Positions 57,124-64,000 of a stretch of DNA of 64,000 nucleotides are shown in pieces. The stretch covers positions 170,046 through 234,045 of the forward strand of contig PCDI01000005.1 in NCBI GenBank assembly GCA_002778195.1, read 5' to 3'. Under the pieces are notes generated by a model. That model was not told the origin of the DNA and did not search any database. It was given only the letters and a program-made list of their open reading frames with translations. This DNA is from Raffaelea ambrosiae (Eukaryota; Ascomycota; Sordariomycetes; Ophiostomatales; Ophiostomataceae). Both the position numbers and the translations under genes were made by a program. Position 1 is the first letter of the stretch, and each line of letters begins with the position of its first letter.

Positions 57124-59019
57124 TGCTGCGCAGAAGCCAGCCCGAGCCGGGGTCTGCCGAGAGGTTTGTGGTGATCGCCTAGAAAACCAGTCTAGGCGGG
57201 TGTCATGTCCCGATCGCTCACAGAAATGGCGGGTGTTATCGTATGCTGTATGCTCACTTCGATGGGGGAAGAGTCGCCGTCGTCGTTGTTGAGACGGGGA
57301 GAGCTTGTCCGCGTTTTTGCATTTCGCGTTGCGACCCAGGCAAATGGCTACATAAAAAGTGGGCCATGGCGCTTTTGCATGCAACCTTATGCCGCACGGA
57401 CCACTCGCAGCTCTCTGTAATTAAAAAAAAAGCTAGATTTTTAAAAGAGGTTTTTTAAAAAAAAAAAAATTTAACAGCCTCAAGCCGTTTTCGGCTGGCA
57501 CGAAGCATTTCACATGTGAAAATGAGAGTTGCATCCAGCCCGGGTTTGTCCTGTCAAGGCTCGAGCTAATAAGATCGGAGACTAAAACAATATATGAACC
57601 AAGTAAAGGGAAACGAGATGGGAAAGATTTGAAAAAGAAAGCAAAGGCGAAGGCAAAGCAACCCCCGCAAAAAAACAAGGAGACGACGACAAAACGAAAA
57701 GACAAAAAAAAAAGACTGAAAATGAGAGGAGGTCTTTTCGGTCCCAATATTAAAGACGTCCCGGCCGGGACACAAGCCACCGGGCAGAATGGCCTGGCCC
57801 TCTTGAAACACATGCCATGTATTTCTGAATGGAATACTGCTATCCATTGCTCCTCATTTCCCGCGTCTTCACACCCTCTTGATGTCTTGCCCTTGCTCAC
57901 CGGCGTGCCCTTGGACTCAACTCATTTGTGTCGCACAACGCCGATTGGCCCACGCCTCATGCATGGCGACAACAGCCGGAAGCTATTGGCGGCCATGGCA
58001 GCCACGGCCAGCCCTCGAGCCATTGACCTATGGCCGTTGGTTCTTTGATGTCCGACGAACTGCCCAGCTTCCAAGGTCGAGCTGCAGAAACGCATGCAGA
58101 AACGTCTGCTGTTACATGCAGCTGCACCGTTGCATTAAATGCATTGGAACGCTCTGGCCGCCTGTTATCATATCCAGGTCTTCCGACGTTCGAGCAATGC
58201 TCGTCTTCGGTCTCGTTTCTGTCGCCTTGGTCTGATGCTCTGTCCTTTGGTGTGTATCCCGGTGTCTCTTGGTGTCTCCCTGCAGTCCCCGCAAGTCTCC
58301 CTGCCACAAACATACGCCCAGCGAAGGATTCCTGGGGCAAGAGTCTGGGGGAGCAGACGAGGGAGTGACGCGGAGTGAGTCAAAAGGAGATGGGATTGTG
58401 TTGAGAGACAAGCCTGTCTTAGAATGCGTGCCTGCTCTTTGTAAAGGGCTACTGCCAGGGGCCAAAAAAAGCAGGCGCACATAGCAGCCAGGCCGGCTTC
58501 CTGCTCCTTCTCTTCTCGGCCTCGCATGGAGACAGGGAGGCTCTTTCCCATTATGCAACTGAACTGACGGGCATATAAGAAGCCAAAATGGCAAACGTAA
58601 AAGCATGGCCACAGCCCCTTTCTACCACCCCCAGAAAGTTTCAAACTCGCCACTGCCGACGACCGTGTTCTCTACAAAAGAGGGCAGAAAAAAGCAGCGA
58701 ACAGAAATAGCGAGCAATAGTAGCGACCAAGCTGCGCCAGCCCCAGTAGCCGCGGTCCGCGTCTGGCCGTTTCGCCCCCTCCCTTTTTTTTTGCCAGGAC
58801 CACTTTGCTGCTTTCCCCTGTCGTCATTGTTCGTCGACCACTTTTTCTTCTTTTTTTTTTTGCCATTAAAAGCGCCTTGGTTTCTTTTTCTTTCCCGGGA
58901 CCTCGTTTCCTGGTCTCCCTCGGTCATTGCTTCCTTACCTTTGCCCAACCCTCCCAGCGCTCTGATCCTCATAACCTGTTTAGTCCACATACTGCCCAAT
59001 CGGCAATGGGCACATCGCC
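57124..59019. other. divergent promoter region of PFS2 and DGAT1
   Basis: Holds A/T homopolymers (57420-57475), a purine-rich block (57610-57725) and a pyrimidine-rich leader ahead of DGAT1 (58780-58960). No ORF with coding character. A short ORF overlaps the DGAT1 start (59006-59038). Confidence 0.55.
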
Positions 59020-59038
59020 ATGGACTCCGCAACGGTGA
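59006..59038 (+). promoter_or_regulatory. 10-codon upstream ORF overlapping the DGAT1 start
   Basis: An ATG at 59006 (CGGCAATGGG) opens MGTSPWTPQR and stops at 59036-59038, across the DGAT1 start at 59020 in another frame. If the mRNA starts upstream, ribosomes initiating here would bypass the main start. Its context (C at -3) is weaker than that of the main ATG (G at -3, G at +4). Confidence 0.35.
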
Positions 59039-60952
59039 CAGCTCTCGAAACACCCACTCTTATCGGCACCGCTGCCAATGGCAGAGGCAGCCTGCTGCAG
59101 CGCCACAAAGAATATCCCAGCCTGCAAACAAAGCTCACCACGCTCCAGCCGGAACAGCCAGAACAGCTCTCTGGTCGCCAGCCAGATCATCCAAGAGATG
59201 TGCGAGTCGACCAGCCAAATGGCCTACCAAAGGACCTGCCAAAGGACCTGCCAAAGGACCTGCCAAAGGACCCGGCCAGCGAGCTCGCAGAAGGCACAGA
59301 CGACAAAAAACCCGAGCTCAGCCTGGCAGAGCAGCCCCCGCGAACTGACGATGCCGCCATCCAGCAACTGCGCCGGGCCTTCCAGCGCAAATACCGCCAT
59401 GTCGCTGCCGTGCACGCCCAGTCACGCCCGTCGTGCCTCAGTCACGACAGTGAGGCGTCCCCCAGTTTTCTGGGCTTCCGCAATCTGATGGTCATTGTGC
59501 TGGTCGCCGGCAACCTGCGTCTCATGATCGAGAACCTGCAAAAGGTAACTAAGCCCACGTCCCCCCCACGCCTGGAGATCACCCCTAGCCCTTGGCACAC
59601 CATCCCTGTCTCTATTCTCTTTTCCCTGCCCTTTCCCCCCTCTCCGCTGTTCTGACCCCAATTTCCAGTACGGCGTCTTGATCTGCTTCCGCTGCCACGA
59701 CTTCCGCCAGCACGACCTCTTCCTCGGCCTCGGCCTTTTCCTTGCCATCCCCGTCCATCTTCTCGTCGCTTTCTTGATCGAGCTCGCCGCCGCGCGCCAG
59801 GCCCTGCTGCTGCACCAGCGACAGGAGAAGTCCCGGAAAATCGCCATCGACGACGCCTCCGACACGCCCGACACCCAGGGCACCGCCAGCCCGACCGAGG
59901 ATGATGCCCGCCGCTTCCGCGCCACCTGGCACATCGTGGCCTGGCTGCACGCTTTTAACGTGTCCGTGGCCCTGGCAGCCGCATCATACGTTGTCTACTT
60001 CCACATCCACCACCCGCTGATCGGCACCCTGGCCGAGTGTCATGCCGTCATCGTATGGCTGAAGACGGCCTCCTATGCTTTTACAAACCGCGACTTGCGC
60101 CATGCCTACCTGCACCCGGCCCGCGGCGAGCGCGAGGCTCTGCCGGCTCTCTACGCCCAGTGCCCGTACCCGACCAACATAACCGTCGGTAACCTGGTGT
60201 ACTTTTGGTGCGCACCCACGCTGGTGTACCAGCCTGCGTACCCGCGCACCACTGCCCCAATACGCTGGGTTTTTGTGGCCAAGCGGCTGGCCGAGGTGTT
60301 TTCGCTGAGCGTCTTCATCTGGTTCTGCAGCGCGCAGTATGCAGCACCGGTACTGCAGAACTCGCTGGCCAAGATTGCCTCGCTGGACATGCCGGCGATC
60401 CTGGAGCGGCTGTTGAAGCTGTCGACCATCTCACTGGTCATCTGGCTGGCCGGCTTCTTCGCGCTGTTCCAGTCCTTCTTGAACGCTCTGGCCGAAGTCA
60501 CGCAGTTTGGTGACCGGGACTTCTACGGCGACTGGTGGAACAGCGACAGCTTGGGCGCGTATTGGCGCACCTGGAACAAACCGGTCTACCAGTTCTTCAA
60601 GCGCCACGTCTTCTCACCGCTGGTGGGCCGCGGTTGGAGTCCCTGGGCGGCTTCGGCCATGGTGTTCTTTGTCTCGGCCGTGCTGCACGAGGTCGTCGTT
60701 GGCGTCCCGACACACAACATTCTGGGGGTGGCCTTCCTCGGCATGTTTTTGCAACTGCCACTGATTGCGCTGACGGCGCCGCTCGAAAAGATGCAATCGG
60801 CTACGGGGCGGCTGCTGGGCAACTGCATCTTCTGGGTCTCATTCACAGTCCTCGGCCAACCCTTTGCGGCGCTGATGTACTTCTATGCCTGGCAGGCCAA
60901 GTACGGAAGTGTAAGCAAGCAGGCCCCTCGGCCGGTGTCGGTATCTGTCTAA
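59020..60952 (+). CDS. DGAT1: diacylglycerol/sterol O-acyltransferase (MBOAT family, DGAT1-type)
   Basis: Two exons, 59020-59544 and 59669-60952, give 602 residues. The N-terminal 130 residues are hydrophilic, with a LPKD repeat (59229-59276), then RRAFQRKYRHVAAVHAQSRP. The rest is a multi-span ER membrane protein. DGAT1-group marks: ASPSFLGFRNLMVIVLVAGN, NLVYFWCAPTLVYQPAYPRT, FYGDWWN at 460-466 (acyl-CoA site) with YWRTWNKPVYQFFKRHVFSP, and the catalytic His515 in VLHEVVVGVPTH. The enzyme makes triacylglycerol from diacylglycerol and acyl-CoA; sterol acyltransferases (Are1/2) share the fold, but the PTLVYQPAYPRT block favours DGAT1. The 124-nt intron is in phase 0 (AAAAG|GTAACT, TTCCAG|TAC). 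ORF calling splits the gene into two halves. Confidence 0.93.
59229..59276 (+). repeat. 12-bp tandem repeat coding LPKD units
   Basis: Unit AAAGGACCTGCC, four copies, encodes Lys-Asp-Leu-Pro repeats in the cytosolic N-terminus of the DGAT1-type protein. Probably length-polymorphic. Confidence 0.8.
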
Positions 60953-61237
60953 AACTTGTTGGAACAGTAGATGGGCAGCTACCTTTTTTTTGGTTTCTCG
61001 CCGTGTTGTTATGAATAAAGTCTTCCCTTATTTTCAGTTTTGTCATTTGGTCTCGTTCTCTCCTGTATCTTGGTTCCATATTTTGGGCTGTTCTGTCATA
61101 AATAAGAGGTTTTTTTTTTTTTTTTGGAGATAGTCAAAACACATAAATCAACGTAATGGTTTTGGATTTCACACTGTTTGTGTCTCGTATTTGTCTCTCC
61201 TGGTCGTTCCATGCGCTTGTCTCGCGGCTACCACCCC

Positions 61238-62251
61238 TCATATAAAAGGCATCTTGGTGCCCACCCGTTCCCTGTACGTCACATAAGCGTCCCCAAAGAA
61301 CTGCACCAGCAGACCCTCCTCATGCCGGATGCGAGTTGAAAAGAACCGCCACAGCACTGCAGCATAGGCAGCCAGACACACCATGTTCCCCAGCACCACC
61401 TGCGTCCCCAGTGCCCACCAGAAGAAACCAAAGTAGCTTGGGTGCCGGAACCACCCGTAGATGCCTGATGTCACCAGCGTGTGGCTCTGTGTCCGCCGGT
61501 GCTGAATGGTATGGTTGAAGCTGCGGCCTGCCTCCACCATGGCGGTCGTGCGCACCGTCTGGCCCATAATGGTGCACACCAGACCCAGGCCCAGCAGCAG
61601 CCTAGTCGGCCACCACGGGGCCGACGTTACAAACCAAGTGGCGTTGCGAAAGAGGGTGTAGCGCAGGATGCACTCGACGGAGGCAGCCGAGTGCGCAATG
61701 GCATAGGCTGGCCAGTTAGCCGTCAGCAAGAAAGAGTCGACGGTGGCCGCGGGCGTATTGTAGGCCGCTGTGGTCCAGAATTCCAGGAAGTGAAAGGTCG
61801 AGAGCGCGGCCAAGAAGAAAGGAAGGCGCCACAGCGGCGAAAGTGTCGCGGCAAATGTAGGTGAGAGCCCTTTGATGGGGATGGAAGGCAGGGATACCAG
61901 CAGCAGCCCAGCGAGGATACCAAACACCAGAGCAGCACCGAGGCCGAAGGACCGCAAGGCTATGCCGGCAAGGGACCGAGGCATGCGTGGATACCAGGAT
62001 GCATCGATGGTCACGTAGGAAGGCGCCGGCGGGGCAGGGTTTGGGTCGGCAACAGGGCCAATGGCAGGGTCAGAGGAGGCTGAAAAGGAAGAAGCAGATG
62101 AGGCGACAGTCGAGGCGAGGGGACTGTGACGAGGGCGATGGCATTAGAAGAGACCTGGCGACAGTGCCACAAAGACAGATAGGTGAACGTACCTTGGACG
62201 CCGGTAGTATGCCTGGCCGGCGTCAGATTCGACTGCAGTGGTGCCGCTCAT
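61238..62251 (-). CDS. STE14: protein-S-isoprenylcysteine O-methyltransferase
   Basis: Two exons on the minus strand, 62251-62193 and 62123-61238, 314 residues; the 69-nt intron splits a Ser codon. The N-terminus (MSGTTAVESDAGQAYYRRPS) is soluble and Ala/Ser-rich; the first visible membrane segments follow DASWYPRMPRSLAGIALRSF. ICMT marks: FHFLEFWTTAAYNT, a substrate-binding block AMVEAGRSFNHTIQ, the AdoMet-site motif LVTSGIYGWFRHPSYFGFFW and the C-terminal RIRHEEGLLVQFFGDAYVTY. The ER enzyme methylates the prenylated C-terminal Cys of CaaX proteins such as Ras, Rho and the a-type mating pheromone. Length exceeds yeast Ste14 (239) by the N-terminal extension. Confidence 0.95.
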
Positions 62252-62943
62252 GGTAGCCGCTGCGGCGAGGACGCGAAAGAAACAGAACAATGCAGAGGCA
62301 GGCGGGGGAAGGCTGCAGGTTGGGATCCGTAGACAAGGACACTGCAGCTGCGTACTCGTACACTTGCAGTGCTCCTACGCGCCGGCGACGACTCTTTAAT
62401 AAATGTAACGCGAGGCAGTTGCGTGGCCAGCGAGCCTCCTCAGCCACGGTCTGCCCATCTACAAGGCCTGACGCTTGGGCGTTTCGTGCGGGGCGCTGTT
62501 TGTGTCGCGGCTGGTGTTATTTGAATCGCAAAGGTCGCTTTTGCTCGAGGTGTGCTTGTCACCGTTTTAGTTGCATGTCTTTGGTTTAGCATTATTATTA
62601 ATATGTTATGATTAGTTACAGTACCGAGTGCATGCGCTAATACGGGGCCTGTGGGGGGGAGGGTGCAAGGTGGAAGTGCAGGCATGCCTTCTCGTCGGTG
62701 GCCTACCCCTCCAATAATAATACGGAGGAATCGGGGTTGGGCGTCACAATCAACGCGCTATTGAAAAGAGCGCCGGTCACCACGCTGCACACCCCGCAAG
62801 CTCAGCCAGAAAGAAGAGCAAGCAGGCTGCGCAGCAGGCCATTCCACGACACCACCCACAAAACACGGCCGGCCAATCTCATCGCTCGCCGCCCAATTCT
62901 CTGGTCCTCGACCATCTCTTTCTGGCTTCCCCTTCTTGTCAAC
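62252..62943. other. divergent promoter region of STE14 and the acetyltransferase gene
   Basis: Contains a TACTCGTA word (62353) and an AT-rich stretch (62588-62615, ATTATTATTAATATG). The frame upstream of the acetyltransferase ATG is open to 62698, but codon use there is not coding-like and the ATG at 62944 (AACATGTCTG) is preferred. Confidence 0.55.
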
Positions 62944-63695
62944 ATGTCTGCCCCAAGCCATGTCGACAAGGTCGAAAACAGGCGTCTTATGGAGACTGGC
63001 GAGCTGTACTACAGCTTCACACCTGACCTTCTCGCCGACCGCACAAGGTGTGCCGATGCTGTCACGGCCTTCAATCAGGCTCCACGTGCGGGCAATCGCC
63101 GCCAGCTAGTCGAGCTGTGGAAAAAGTAGTTGCGCCTCGATATCCCTGTGTGCCCGTGTGCCCGTGTGCCCGTGTCCCCTTCACTCTGTTGCCCAATATT
63201 GGTTGTCGGATGTTTTGTACGGACCTGACATATTGTAGGATCACGCGGGACAACACTCCGCTGCCGCCAAGGGCTGCAACGGTTGAGGAAGACGATAATC
63301 TGCTCCAAGACGAGCCCTGGGTCGAGAACCCCGTCCGCATGGACTACGGGTACAATGTGAAGCTCGGTGCCAACGTATACGTCAACGCCAATAGCACCTT
63401 TATTGATAGCTGCACCATTTCCATCGGCGCGCGCACGCTCATCGCCCCCAATTGCTCCTTCTACAGCGGCGGCCACCCGCTTGATCCGGAGCTGCGAAAC
63501 GGCACGCGCGGCCCAGAGTTCGGCAAGCCTATTACCATTGGCGAGGATTGCTGGATCGGTGGTAACGTAGTTGTGCTTCCAGGTGTGACAATCGGAAACG
63601 GCTCGACAGTTGGTGCGGGTAGTGTGGTGACCAGAGATGTGCCGCCACGGACAGTGGTTGCTGGTAACCCAGCGCGCAAGTTGAAATCTGTGTAG
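62944..63695 (+). CDS. maltose/galactoside-type O-acetyltransferase (hexapeptide repeat)
   Basis: Two exons, 62944-63125 and 63239-63695, give 212 residues. Exon 1 encodes the Mac N-terminal helix region (ENRRLMETGELYYSFTPDLL); exon 2 encodes the left-handed beta-helix: MDYGYNVKLGANVYVNANST, SIGARTLIAPNCSFYSGGHP (catalytic His140), PITIGEDCWIGGNVVVLPGV and GNGSTVGAGSVVTRDVPPRT, ending in the PARKLKS tail typical of NodL/LacA/Maa. These trimeric enzymes acetylate sugars with acetyl-CoA; the natural substrate in fungi is unclear. The intron (113 nt, GTAGTT donor) contains a GTGTGCCC minisatellite. It is a widespread enzyme in fungi and bacteria; nothing here shows recent transfer. Confidence 0.93.
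63147..63176 (+). repeat. GTGTGCCC tandem repeat inside an intron
   Basis: About three and a half copies of an 8-bp unit within the acetyltransferase intron. Confidence 0.75.
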
Positions 63696-63764
63696 ACGTG
63701 AACTCTCTCCTGTGCGCTTGATACGGGAAGCACACGTGGCCGCACCGCAATATTATGAGAACGA

Positions 63765-63890
63765 TCATAGACCACCCTGTATCGAAAAAGACGAGATAGT
63801 AAGAATGAGCACATTGACCCAGCCCCAGATGAATGGGATCCAGGTAGACATCCAGAAGGGACCGGAGATGTAGACGGCACCGACGCTGAG
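63765..63890 (-). CDS. probable last exon of an unrecognised membrane protein (partial)
   Basis: On the minus strand an AACCTCAG acceptor-like site is followed by about 40 codons with strong C-ending bias, encoding VGAVYISGPFWMSTWIPFIW and then GWVNVLILTIS, and ending QGGL and a TGA at 63765-63767. The aromatic, hydrophobic run suggests one or two short membrane segments. The 5' part lies beyond the right edge, or the frame may simply remain open to it. The family is not recognised. An alternative is that the last TCGATACAG is a further acceptor, with the exon ending before it. Confidence 0.35.
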   Translation of the reverse strand, partial: LSVGAVYISGPFWMSTWIPFIWGWVNVLILTISSFSIQGGL

Positions 63891-64000
63891 GTTGTTAGGC
63901 AATGTCTTGCAAGAAGAACGAGAAACAACAACACACAAAAAGGGCCCCGAGGCCAAGACGCAACGAGGTAATGGAAGAAAGGAGAAGGGGAGAATTGGGG

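Noticed and set aside
62698..62943. 82-codon N-terminal extension of the acetyltransferase
   Set aside because: The frame is open but lacks coding bias, and the family starts at the Mac domain just after the ATG at 62944.

Overview
The window is nuclear DNA from a filamentous ascomycete (Pezizomycotina, probably Sordariomycetes). The evidence is short spliceosomal introns (about 50-170 nt, GT..AG with CTAAC/CTGAC-like branch sites), GC-rich coding with a strong preference for C at third positions, long low-complexity Ser/Pro/Gln tracts, and fungal gene families such as a KapC-type bZIP factor, Afi1/MesA, a gelsolin-repeat protein with a giant disordered N-terminus, Pfs2, Nuc1, Zrt3 and Ste14. 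The exact species cannot be fixed from sequence alone. No transposon, CRISPR, rRNA or tRNA gene was recognised.

Layout. 1-0.3 kb: 3' end of an unrecognised plus-strand gene. 3.1-4.7 kb (-): kapC. 4.7-11.3 kb: a 6.6-kb stretch with no supportable gene. 11.3-15.3 kb (+): a large disordered basic protein and MED10. 15.4-15.9 kb: a doubtful small ORF. 16.4-21.8 kb (-): the gelsolin-repeat protein of 1677 residues. 22.9-23.8 kb (-): ARL2 GTPase with six exons, divergent from a GNAT-family protein (24.5-26.3, +). 28.2-28.6 kb (+): a small secreted cysteine-rich protein. 29.5-30.6 kb (+): S-formylglutathione hydrolase. 31.3-34.3 kb (-): Afi1/MesA. 35.6-36.7 kb (+): a myosin-regulatory-light-chain-like EF-hand protein. 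39.0-41.7 kb (+): a TPR/J-domain co-chaperone with an in-frame 170-codon open extension beyond its stop. 43.2-45.5 kb (+): SEC63. 46.3-46.9 kb (-) and 47.3-48.9 kb (+): RPB6 and TFIIIA, back to back. 49.4-51.5 kb (-): a Zrt3-like zinc transporter. 53.3-54.4 kb (+): the mitochondrial nuclease NUC1. 54.9-57.1 kb (-): the polyadenylation factor PFS2. 59.0-61.0 kb (+): DGAT1-type acyltransferase. 61.2-62.3 kb (-): isoprenylcysteine methyltransferase STE14. 62.9-63.7 kb (+): maltose/galactoside-type O-acetyltransferase. 63.8 kb to the end (-): probable last exon of an unrecognised membrane protein.

This is an ordinary housekeeping neighbourhood, not a biosynthetic cluster or mobile island. Themes recur: ER and membrane work (Sec63, DGAT1, Ste14, J-protein), polarity and cytoskeleton (Afi1, ARL2, gelsolin-repeat protein, myosin light chain), and transcription/RNA (MED10, RPB6, TFIIIA, PFS2, kapC). 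The most unusual items are the open, coding-like, membrane-segment-containing extension behind the TGA stop of the TPR/J-protein, a small secreted eight-cysteine protein missed by simple ORF calling, two inferred GC-AG introns among about 29, a 17-nt micro-exon in ARL2, a CDK-site-like SPTK minisatellite, and an intergenic TACTCGTA-type motif that recurs across the window.
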